From: Lingula anatina
Lineage: Eukaryota > Brachiopoda > Lingulata > Lingulida > Lingulidae
Assembly: GCF_001039355.2 (NCBI RefSeq)
Contig: NW_019776079.1
Coordinates: 1,337,050 to 1,398,284, forward strand
DNA length: 61,235 bases
Direction of reading: 5' to 3'
Position 1 is the stretch's first letter; each line of letters begins with the position of its first letter. Below are positions 11,569 through 21,048 of the stretch, piece after piece. Below the pieces are notes generated by a model, which saw only the letters and a program-made list of their open reading frames with translations, was not told where the DNA came from and made no database searches. The position numbers and the translations under genes were made by a program.

Positions 11569-11843
11569 AAGAATTGCAGTCATTTTGTTTGCCAAATACG
11601 GTCGTTGTCTTATCATTGCGTTATTGATATTGAATAACTTTTTTTTATTCAAAGGACACGTTTGAAATGTTTTATTTTATAATTATTTGAAGAAAAACTT
11701 CACAGTCATTATGTTTTTACTGAAAAGAATTGCAGAGTCATCTTATCTTGCCAAAGATGGTCACTGTCTTTTCATGGCATTAGGGATATTGTACAACTTT
11801 TCTTTATTCAAAGAACAAGTTTGAAATGCTGTAATATATAATT
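11569..11843. repeat. Tandem duplication of about 155 bp upstream of a small gene
   Basis: Copy A (11,569-11,687) and copy B (11,724-11,843) share AAGAATTGCAG, TTGCCAAA.A.GGTC, ACTTTT.TTTATTCAAAG, CA.GTTTGAAATG and ATAATTATT in order. A third partial start (AAAAACTGCAAAGTCA) is at 11,871. The array stops at the TATA box of the next gene, so it could be part of its upstream control region. Confidence 0.7.
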
Positions 11844-11903
11844 ATTCTAATATTTGATATTAAATTAGAGAAAAAACTGCAAAGTCACATATTTTTTGTC
11901 GCA

Positions 11904-11909
11904 TATAAA
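11904..11909 (+). promoter_or_regulatory. Putative TATA box
   Basis: TATAAA in the context GCATATAAATACC, about 31 bases upstream of the ATG at 11,940. If it is used, the transcript would have only a few bases of 5' leader. Confidence 0.4.
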
Positions 11910-11939
11910 TACCCCAATTCTCATTACAAGCACACCGAC

Positions 11940-12504
11940 ATGCCGCAGAAAGAGGTGCAGCACTGCGATATTTGTCACGGCTATATTGTAGCCGTGACAG
12001 AAAAGGAATTAGGAAATTACTATGTGAAATCGTTTCACATTGAATCACAGGTACGTAACGCATGTATAACATACAAAATATCAGGCAAGGCATTTTTAAC
12101 TAAAACATGTCAAATTGTATTTTTTAGCGGTGGAGATTTCTATGTATTGCATATATGCACTCAATGCAATCGGTCTTTTGACAAACAGTGTAAACTTATT
12201 TACAGGTGGACGATGACCAACAAGGCCTCCAAATAGGGGTCTACAAAGCCCACAAGGTAAATATGTATTACCCTCTTCTAACGATATTTGATTGGCCTAG
12301 TTTGTGAAAGATTAGCTATTTCATAGTATTGAAACTACATGGTTTTAAATAAATATCATCATCCTGTACAATACGGCAATAGCGAGCGTGATTTTTTTTC
12401 AGCTTGAAGAATTTATTGTTCTTACTGAAGAACAAGAGATGGAACAAGATGAAGAGGAAGAAGAAGAAGAAAAGCAGGATGAAGAAAAAGAAGAAAAAAA
12501 ATAA
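11940..12504 (+). CDS. Small putative 87-residue protein with a highly acidic C-terminus (three exons)
   Basis: Exons 11,940-12,050, 12,206-12,256 and 12,403-12,504 are all joined in phase 0 with good GT-AG borders (CAG|GTACGT, TTTACAG|GTG, AAG|GTAAAT, TTTTCAG|CTT). The product has 87 residues. It starts MPQKEVQHCDICHGYIV with a C-x-x-C pair followed by His, continues through VDDDQQGLQIGVYKAHK, and ends in a run of Glu/Asp with scattered Lys. I do not recognise the family. A TATA box precedes it closely. The stop lies in an A run: one extra A would carry the frame into an exon-like block at 12,699-12,759 after a good donor (GAAGAG|GTGCGT) and acceptor. The annotated C-terminus may therefore be short because of a homopolymer error. 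Reality of the gene rests on three matching exon borders and no similarity. Confidence 0.45.
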
Positions 12505-13048
12505 AAGAAGAGGTGCGTTTTAACATTTTGAGTCAAACTTTACCAGTGTCGCCTAATTTTAAAACATGTTGTTGGCTAAATATATTCATATTTTTCCGTG
12601 TAAATGTAGTATTTTCCTGTCAAATAATTTTTATCATGTCATATGACATATCTTTTAACATTTCAATATACAGAGTAGTTAAAGTTTTTTTTTTTCAGAA
12701 AGCAAAGAAGATACGGAAGTTTGCAGAAAAGTCGTTTTCTGTGCCTTTTTTGCTTTGAATTCACACTTAAAATAATAATAATAATAATAATAATAATAAT
12801 TTTAAAAAATCTTTTGTTTATTTTCTTAACCGAAAATGTTGATAACAGTATATGTTTGAGTATTCCTTGTATATCGAGTTAAAATAGAAACCGAAAAGTG
12901 GTTCTGGGTGGATAAGCAAAAGATTTTACGCTGCACTTTATGAATCTTTGAACTGGAATCACGGTTAATTCATTTTACCTTAATCAGATCGTAACTCAAA
13001 GGCAGCTTAGACCATACACATAATAAAATTTTTCGAGATGTATATTTC

Positions 13049-13101
<53 letters not shown>

Positions 13102-13700
13102 TAATCACCCAGATCCCTTTAACCTGGCAACGACATATTCTACTTACCAAACACTAATACGAAGTTAGTAAATCCATGCATCTATTTAGCAGTTAGGAAA
13201 GGTATTGTCGGTCTTGCAAAGTCCTTTCATATTTTGTGTTCGGCCTACACCCATACATTGGGCAGCTAAAACACAAAAACAGCAGTGCTGGTCTATCTGT
13301 ATAGCCAGCAGAAGTATAATCAAATGGGGTCAGATGTTTGCACATCCGTTGTGCGAGTTACTGATTGAAGTGCTTTGCACACTGTCGAAAAGACTATGAA
13401 CGGCGTGGCATGTTTAAATAAGTCTGAACAATAGCCACCCCACTGTAAAATATGGTCTTACATTGAAAAAGGCGTATTTAGACGGATACTGATTGATTGA
13501 GACACAGAATGTATTTAAATTGAATCCGCATTCATGGGTCCTAACACATTCTATTAATTTGTTTTTGACAGCGATATAAGCACAGGTAACAGTAATTACA
13601 TTGCAGATGGTGAGAACGCAATGAGAAATAACAGACTAACATAAGGATTTAAAGACTGCATTAAACAAAGTGCATTGTCAGCAGAATAACGTAACATTAC
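12505..13700. other. Intergenic with homopolymer and microsatellite
   Basis: Contains a possible extra exon of the preceding gene (12,699-12,759), an (ATA)n run at about 12,770-12,800 and a 49-base poly-T at 13,050-13,098. Nothing else is recognised. Confidence 0.5.
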
Positions 13701-13840
13701 AAATTATTTTAAGAAACACCGTCTAATTTGACTTTATCGGTATAATTATGTTCGAATAGCGTAAGATTACAGAATAGTTTAATAAACTCTGTGTACAATG
13801 TTTATAATATGACTTTATCCGTGTAAAATTTTCCGGAACA
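13685..13840. repeat. Degenerate tandem repeat, two units of about 75 bp
   Basis: The two units share AATA.CGTAA.ATTACA.A, TAGTTTAA(T/G)AAAC and TTTGACTTTATC.GT. The minus-strand ORF at 13,723-13,935 results from the periodicity and shows no protein similarity. Confidence 0.5.
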
Positions 13841-13959
13841 TCGGGATTTAAAGACATTAGATTAAATATTTTAATTATATTGCTAATAATGTGTCTTGGT
13901 CCGTATAATAAAGGCCGAATAACTGTTTGATACATGGCAGGTTCACCTATTCAAAAAAC

Positions 13960-14440
13960 ACGCTCATTCACCCAAACCCAATATAGAGGTGCATTTCACA
14001 AGTTCAAGTCTCAAAAAATGAAATTGAATGAATTCGATGTATTATCCAATTTTTTAAAACTTACATGTGTATAGAACAAAAATCCACAAATGTCCCAATT
14101 TTACGCCCACGCGTTTCTGTTTTGTAAGCAAATAAATTGATAGCCGTTTGAAGTGAAAAAAGCGTAAGAAAGAACATACGTTACCACTGAATTGCCTGAT
14201 ACAAACACGATCATTAGTTGAGCGCTGTGGAAATTTGTGCAAGCAAAACACTATCAGAACCCTATGAGTCATTAATAATGGAAAAGTGATAGGAAAATAC
14301 CTTTAAATTGACCAGATCTAGGAAAATTACTTTCAAACTAAAGATCATTTTTTATTACAATGTCCACGTTGATGACTCTTTCAATAGCAGTAATTGTCAA
14401 TTGTATAGATAATTGAAAACTTTGTTACCTAATAGNGTCG
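13960..14440. repeat. Duplicated segment A, copy 1
   Basis: Nearly identical to 15,984-16,446, beginning TCACCCAAACCCAATATAG and running through GAACATACGTTACCACTGAAT to AAACTTTGTTACCTAA. The matching 72-residue minus-strand ORFs in the two copies reflect the duplication and are not evidence of a gene. An ambiguous base (N, 14,436) lies at the right border of this copy. Confidence 0.9.
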
Positions 14441-14489
14441 ATAAACAAACAATAGGTTAGAAGCTGATTGTTTCAGCTATTTAACTTAC

Positions 14490-15012
14490 CAAAACATCCG
14501 TCCACAGATGTATGTGTTACTTGTGACAACGATCCGCTTAATTTTAGCGCTATTGCCCCTCTCATCCGTGCACAATCTTAAACACACACACGCACCCGAG
14601 CACACACACACCTAAATAAACGAACACGTGTAGAAGCAAAAAAATACAAACATGCTTATACACAGCTACAGGACTATACATGCAAAAGCACGAGCGCGAA
14701 CATTCCAAGCACACGCAGAGAAACGCTAATAGTAACGCTCGAAAGACACGACAACAGCTTGGTAATATTTAAAAAACGTGATCGTTTTTTGAAAGTACGA
14801 CATTTCTTTGGTAGATATAATCACGCAATATTCCTTTAATTGTCAAGAAAAGAAATAAACATGGAATTAATAGTAATACATACGATTTTCCATCGAACAC
14901 ACTGTCTGACTTGTCTGCCATGTTACTGTTATCCCGGCTGAGTGATTGTTACCGCGACGCTCTTAAAACAGATACTGTAAGGTTACATGTTACCTGCCTC
15001 GTGCACGCGCTT
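14490..15012. repeat. Duplicated segment B, copy 1
   Basis: It matches 15,505-15,983 with many changes: GTGACAACGATC..CT.AATTTTA, CA-rich runs, AACACACTGTCTG, TATCCCGGCTGAGTGA, TGTTACCGCGACGC and TTACCTGCCTCGTGCACGCG. Confidence 0.8.
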
Positions 15013-15249
15013 TTATAGCTTTCTATGGTTTGGTCCGATCGGGCGTTGGGCCACTTTACTATGGGCTGCGTAACTATGTCAAGGGTGAAATCTCAAATCT
15101 CTACTATGACCCGATAGTGCTTACCATTATATCTGTAAGGGGGAATCCCCTTACGCTTTATTGACTTGCTTGTTTACACAAGTGTGACTGTACGTAAGGT
15201 TCAATATCTATAAACATTTAGCTTTGTGACATATATTTCAATTTTTATG

Positions 15250-15293
<44 letters not shown>
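15250..15293. repeat. Compound (CT)n(CA)n microsatellite
   Basis: (TC)n followed by (AC)n. Similar CA-rich runs continue near 15,600-15,650 inside segment B copy 2. Confidence 0.9.
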
Positions 15294-15296
<3 letters not shown>

Positions 15297-15504
15297 AAAC
15301 ATATGTAAACAAACACGAAGAAAAGAGGTGGGATTGCCCGAGAAATTTACCTAAAATACCATGTAAACCGCGTAGATTGGATGAGTTTTTTTGGGGGAAA
15401 TACTTTTTTGACTGCGTCCCTTTATTAGTGTCATTATCGGTTCATGGTGCATGCTCTATTATATAGTCGATTAACACAGTACTTCATAAGATTGTTTCCA
15501 GTTA

Positions 15505-15983
15505 AATGTGTATCTGTACGTTTGTGACAACGATCTACTGAATTTTAACACTTTTGCACCTCCCCCCTCTCACACACTCAAGCATACCCGTTCACAATCA
15601 AACACACGCACGCAGTCGTGCACACACACATACACACACACCTAAGTAAACAAACACATATAGAAGCAGATAAACACAAACATGATACTGAACTACACAT
15701 GCACAAGCACGTGCATGCACATTCCAATCACACGCAGGAACGAGCGCCAATTGACGATCGACTAACACGCGACAACAGTTTGGTAATATTTCAAGAAATG
15801 TGACCGTTGTTTAAAATTAGGACTTTTTCTTTATAAATGGAATAAATAGTAATACATACGACTTTCCATTGAACACACTGTCTGGCTGTCATTCATGTTA
15901 TTGCTATCCCGGCTGAGTGAATGTTACCGCGACGCGCTTAAAACAGATACTGTAATGTTACCTGCCTCGTGCACGCGCTTTTC
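15505..15983. repeat. Duplicated segment B, copy 2
   Basis: Second copy of 14,490-15,012. It joins directly to segment A copy 2 at GTGCACGCGCTTT/TCACCCAAACCC, so the order along the chromosome is A, B, unique, B, A in one orientation. Confidence 0.8.
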
Positions 15984-16446
15984 ACCCAAACCCAATATAG
16001 AGGTGCATTTCACAAGTTCAAGTCTCAAAAAATGAAATTGAATGAATTCGATGTATTATCCAATTTTTTAAAACTTACATGTGTATAGAACAAAAATCCA
16101 CAAATGTCCCAATTTTACGCCCACGCGTTTCTGTTTTGTAAGCAAATAAATTGATAGCCGTTTGAAGTGAAAAAAGCGTAAGAAAGAACATACGTTACCA
16201 CTGAATCGCCTGATACAAACACGATCATTAGTTGAGCGCTGTGGAAATTTGTGCAAGCTAAACACTATCAGAACCCTATGAGGCATTAATAATGGAAAAG
16301 TGATCTGAAAATACCTTTAAATTGACCAGATCTAGGAAAATTACTTTCAAACTAAAGATCATTTTTCATTACAATGTCCACGCTGATGACTCTTTCAATA
16401 GCAGTAATTGTCAATTGTATAGATAATTGAAAACTTTGTTACCTAA
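15984..16446. repeat. Duplicated segment A, copy 2
   Basis: Near-identical to 13,960-14,440 with only scattered substitutions, far fewer than between the B copies. A short inverted piece of its left end (TGCACCTCTATATTGGGTTT) recurs at about 19,276-19,298. Confidence 0.9.
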
Positions 16447-19240
16447 AAGTTATCTACCACTGGTCATATTCGTCGTGAATTTAAAACTCATTGACAGTTT
16501 CAAATTTTGGGTGTATTAGTTACAATACCAACTACGCCTCGCATCCTACGCATACCGTAATGTAACGTATGTTCCACAGCCATAGAAAAGATACTGGACA
16601 CGAGTTTAATAAATATTGATAAGATATTTTTTCGCTTTTTTTAGTAGAATTTATTGAGGTTTTAAAAGTAACTCAGACATCAAAAGTGATAACCTATTAC
16701 ACAAACAAGATCCGCGTATCAAACGTCTTAATCATTTGCATGTAAAGAAATACAGATCCCAGAAACATCTAACCTACCACCTCTTTAAACGAAGCCTTTT
16801 TCAACACACCTATAGGTTTTCAAATACATCAGAGAATTCGTTCAAAATGAGCTTTACTATCCTCTCTGAAAGGTCTAAATTGTCTTGCGGATTTCGGCAC
16901 TTTTGGGAATTAAAAAAAAAAATGTATATATATAATGTTTGTTCCATCTATAAAAAGTAAGTGGCTCACAAAATTACGTTTTTAAGTCTTTCTATTGAGT
17001 GGGTATAAGAAACAGGTATTACTTTAGAGTTCTAGGGTCTCTACGGTCCTCATCAGTCGCTATTTAAGACAAATTATAGGCTGCATGATATCTTGTAAAA
17101 GTTTCCTTGAGATTTCTTAGATGTTCATACAGTGTTTTTACTGTGCCAACGTGATGGATGATTTTTTTTTTTTTTTTTTTGGTTACTGGCGTTCTTGGGC
17201 TCTACTGTAGTCGTCTCGTTTAAAAAAGTGTATACAGCTTGCCTTTTTTTCCTGCTACTCCCATCCGTCGACTTTTCGATCAGTTCATCCCCTTTTCGCG
17301 AGTTCTCGACCAACGATTCCGGCAAATGCCAGTAGCAGCGGAAAGAAATCTGAGACAACGGTACGTCTTCGCGATCTTCTCAGCAACTATATTATGCAAA
17401 ATGTTCATCTTACTTCTTGGTGTAAACTTGACCCACTGTAGCTAAAAAACATTTTCTATAAGTCATCATATTTTTAGGATGATGAGTCTTATTGAATATT
17501 ATGTGTATATATAATATTATTTTTATCCAAGGATAAAGGCAACAATTTGCTACATTGTTATTATTGCTAAAATAATTAGGGTAGTGGGATTATAAGATAA
17601 AAGCGGCCTTGTTTGACCAAATCAATATTCTTTGTTGCCTTCTTTTTGTTATAAATAAGACTATGAAAGTTTGTGGTACACTGGGATGGAGGAGACATAA
17701 AAGTAATTGCTTCTGCACAGTGTTAGCTTGGGTCTATAGCCTGCTGTATGATGCGTTCTGTCTTAATTTTGGGGCATGTGGGAAATTCAGGTGGTTCCGT
17801 ATTTCGTCTTCTACAATGGCTAAATCGTTGCCGGATAGCATTTCCCCTCTTTCTTGTGGAATTAACCTGTGATTGTAGTTCTTTAATTGTTCATTGTGAC
17901 TGCCTTCAGTTTCTTCTCAATCATTTCCACGTTGTGGCCACCTCGCACACACAACAAGTCTCTCAGGTGGTGATTGCTGTGGACTTGCCTCGGCAACTTC
18001 CATAGCAGCAGCTTTGGTGAAGTCTACGTTTTTGCGATTTAGTCTTCGCATGCCTCTTTTGTCTTTCACGACATTTATAAGGAGGCGGAAGGTAGGCCTA
18101 CATAGTATTTTGAACCCGTTTTCTTTCGCTTCCAAATAAGCATCACCCTCGTTTTTTTACGAGGTCGATATATTTTTTTAAATCTCAGCTCTTGTTTTCG
18201 CATTTTTTCTGAAATAATGATGTTCGGTTCGGTATCAACGTATTTGGCACTGCGCTCACTGCGCTCGTTGGCGATTATTTTTTCCTTCCATAGTCTTGTT
18301 TGACATTTATTTCCGTCTTTGACATTCATTTCTGTATTTGAATTAATTTTTTTATTACGACAAAATCATTCAATTCGCTTACATCGTTACTGAGGATTAC
18401 ATGGATTTATTTACACTTGTAACTAACCTCATCTAATCTTTAGCTCGAGCAGACGTCAGAAAGACCCACCTGACATCTCAAACAGAAGCTAATTTTTCTT
18501 TCGGAGCCAGTTTCGGGCACAAGTAGATTTTCACTGGTAACGTATGTTCCGGTAACGTATGTTCCAGGCCACCTAATTTTTATTTTCATAACGTGTTCTT
18601 ATATATTTTAAAGTGATTCGATCATGTTAAATTAAATATGACGTAAGGACGTTTTTTTATAAACATTTAAACCGTAACTAATGGGGCCTGCGTCATAGCT
18701 AATACTAGGTAACGTATGTTCTCTAGGAAAATTGACAAAATGTTTCATTTTGTACAAGTACTTGGTGCAAGAGAAAACAATGTTTTCTTTTGCTGACAGA
18801 AAAATATATAGTGATTCCATGATAGTTTGACATTTCAAATATAATATTTGGAGCACGAAGGGAAAAATAATTCATTAAATGCTTATTTTACTGTCGGTAG
18901 GGTGTATTTACCCAGTTTTTTTAATATTCAGTGACAGGCAAACTTAAGTCGCTAAAAAACAATTAACTGCTCTATGCAAAAGCTTTTCGTAATTTTTTAC
19001 AATGTTATACTTGTAGGAGATAAATTAAAGAACAAAACCCGTGATGATTGAATTTTCAAAGTGATTAAAACGTTTCCACAGCTAGACGTTATGCATTTGT
19101 GACAGTAACGTATGTTCCTTTTTGGGGTTAGATGATGAATTATTTTTTATTATTCGTGGTTCCAGGAAAGTGAAACTTTAATACAAACTTCTTTATGTGG
19201 GACCCTAAAATAATCAAACATAGTTTGTAATCTGTGCACT
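16447..19240. other. Intergenic with repeat relics, no gene established
   Basis: Holds five of the seven GTAACGTATGTTC motifs reported below and the partner of the 1.8 kb dispersed repeat (17,470-17,700). Several minus-strand ORFs between 17,125 and 18,329 lack splice-border support. Some of these (for example KKIYRPRKKTRVMLIWKRKK, 18,329-18,075) are basic and could be decayed transposon coding sequence, but I recognise no domain. Confidence 0.4.
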
Positions 19241-19248
19241 ACATATTT

Positions 19249-19608
19249 TTAGGAACATGCCTGTGACATCGTTTGCACCTCTATATTGGGTTTGGGTGTC
19301 ATTACATGATTGCAAGGTGTGATCGTAGCATTCAAAACCTTTCGCTGACATAACTTCACTTGTAAGTTTACGGCGGTTGTCGGTTTTTGGATCACAGAAT
19401 ATATGTAAGGATCGTCTTCAAGGTCTCGAAGAGATATGTAAAAATCATACGCTTCCAGAATGACACTGGTTTTGACCTGTTGAAACGCCTCTTCTATAAA
19501 CCGATATTCTGACACAGACCAAACGGGTTCGATGCACTCGTGTTCGCGCTGGTTTCCATGGGCGGTCTGGCAACCGGTGCAATTTCGACTCTTCAGATAG
19601 TTAATCAT
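19249..19608 (-). CDS. Uncharacterised 119-residue ORF with a C-x2-C-x3-H-x2-Q-x2-H-x-C motif
   Basis: An uninterrupted single-exon ORF. Near its start is NCTGCQTAHGNQREHECIEP, a Cys/His spacing that could bind zinc. I recall similar C.GC...H..Q..H.C patterns in uncharacterised, repetitive ORFs of aquatic invertebrates and fish, probably carried by mobile elements, but I cannot name the family. The last residues come from the inverted fragment of segment A (TGCACCTCTATATTGGG), so the C-terminus is probably rearranged. It may be a fragment of a larger element. Confidence 0.3.
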   Translation of the reverse strand: MINYLKSRNCTGCQTAHGNQREHECIEPVWSVSEYRFIEEAFQQVKTSVILEAYDFYISLRDLEDDPYIYSVIQKPTTAVNLQVKLCQRKVLNATITPCNHVMTPKPNIEVQTMSQACS

Positions 19609-19916
19609 AGATAGTTAAACTCCACAGAATAAATATTTTAACTGTCTATTCACGAATAAAGCACACATATTAAAACTGAGCAAAATAATTCAAAAACTGT
19701 TTTTTTTTGTATTATATTAAGTTTCTTTTGTTTTGAAAATTCTGAAAGGATATGTTCTAAGCGTTGTTTCATTAAATCACTTTTGGTAACCGTTAATTGC
19801 ATAAAACTAATTAAGCGAAATTCCCCCCCCCCCCCCACACACACACAATTTATTAAACGACTCTAGCAAATAAATGTAAGAAAAACGACATAAGTCTTTA
19901 GTAGCCAGAATTGTTT

Positions 19917-20345
19917 ATTATTATTAAACAGAATAAAACAACAAGGCGAGACGCCCAGAGGCCGACCTGTGCGCTGTAAAGACCGATCGGCGGTCATCTA
20001 GTCCTCTCCGCACGGTGAGGAAGGACCGGAACACCCTGCCAGTGCACCGTATAGACCGATCGGCGGTCTTCTCGGTCTCCCCGCACGGCGAGAAGATAAC
20101 ATAATCTCCGGTCACCCCTCTCTCCATCAACTCTTGTTTCCCTCTGCAAAAACGATTCTGGTTTCTTAAAATCATTTTTTACACGACACTAGTTGCTAGT
20201 TACCAGGCTCGTTTTTGAAAAACGACACCAGTTTCTGGTTGCCAGAATCGATTTTGAAATACGAAACTAGTTTCTTGTTACCAGGTTCGTTTTTGAAATA
20301 ATGACACAAGTTTTTGAAAAACGAAACTGGAAACTAGATACTAGA
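19917..20345. repeat. Minisatellite: GACCGATCGGCGGTC pair and about 40-bp units
   Basis: First part: GACCGATCGGCGGTC occurs twice about 72 bp apart (about 19,980 and 20,053), each followed by CCGCACGG.GAG. Second part (20,170-20,345): about four units of the form AAACGACAC.AGTTTCTGG then TTACCAGGCTCGTTTTTGA. The ORF at 19,924-20,175 comes from the repeat. Confidence 0.65.
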
Positions 20346-20952
20346 CACTAACGTTAGCGGCCCTGGCAAGGAAATGCCAAACGATAAGATAGGTCTATTA
20401 TGAATATTAATGAAGTGAACAGACGTATTGTAAATATTTGAAAAATCTGACAGTAAGATGTCTTTCCTTTATATTATACCTTGGTGGACAATCGGTATGA
20501 TAAAACAAAAAGAACACAGTCCCGAGAGAACTACGAAGGACAGGGTCCAGCTAAGGGTCCCATTATCTCTCACTTGCCCATTTCTATTTGTTTAATAGAT
20601 CACGTATTCTATGATGATCATCATCACAATTCGACTTGAATGCGGAAGGATTTACTTTGGGATTATAACCAAGCAGGCAAGATACTATAATACTCATAAG
20701 TTGGCGATTAGAGTTATTTGATTTTGAGCCAAACATAGACCAATAAATGAACCACAGGCAGCATATAAAAAAAATTTGTTCGTTTATTTCATGCTCGAGA
20801 GCTCTGCCATGAGGGGAAGGGCAGGACGGGACCCTCTTATGCCCACCTTTGTGTCTGCCCTGTTACTGTTTATGATCATCAAAATATGTAATATCGACTG
20901 ATATCGACGACAGTGCATTATTCAGTACATAATGACCACCAATATTCTGTGG

Positions 20953-20959
20953 TATAAAA
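20953..20959 (+). promoter_or_regulatory. Putative TATA box of the mosaic gene
   Basis: TATAAAA in GTGGTATAAAATCG, 96 bases upstream of the ATG at 21,049. This would place transcription start near 20,985 and give a leader of about 65 bases. No in-frame stop conflict arises. Confidence 0.4.
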
Positions 20960-21048
20960 TCGATTATGTATTGCTTTGTCGTTGTTGGTCACTGTACTTC
21001 ACAGCTTCTAGACATAATTTGTGCCAGTAGGCTGTTTTGGAGACAAAG

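Noticed and set aside
15618-15803. His/Thr-rich ORF (MHTHIHTH)
   Set aside because: A product of the CA-rich repeat in segment B.
14054-16286. Two nearly identical 72-residue minus-strand ORFs (MTHRVLIVF / MPHRVLIVF)
   Set aside because: They sit in the duplicated A segments. Their similarity follows from recent DNA duplication, with no codon bias, splice sites or known domain.
17125-18329. Possible minus-strand multi-exon gene (for example ENSRKGDELIEKSTDGSS, and basic ORFs near 18.1-18.3 kb)
   Set aside because: I found no phase-consistent splice joins and no recognisable domain; kept only as possible transposon remains.
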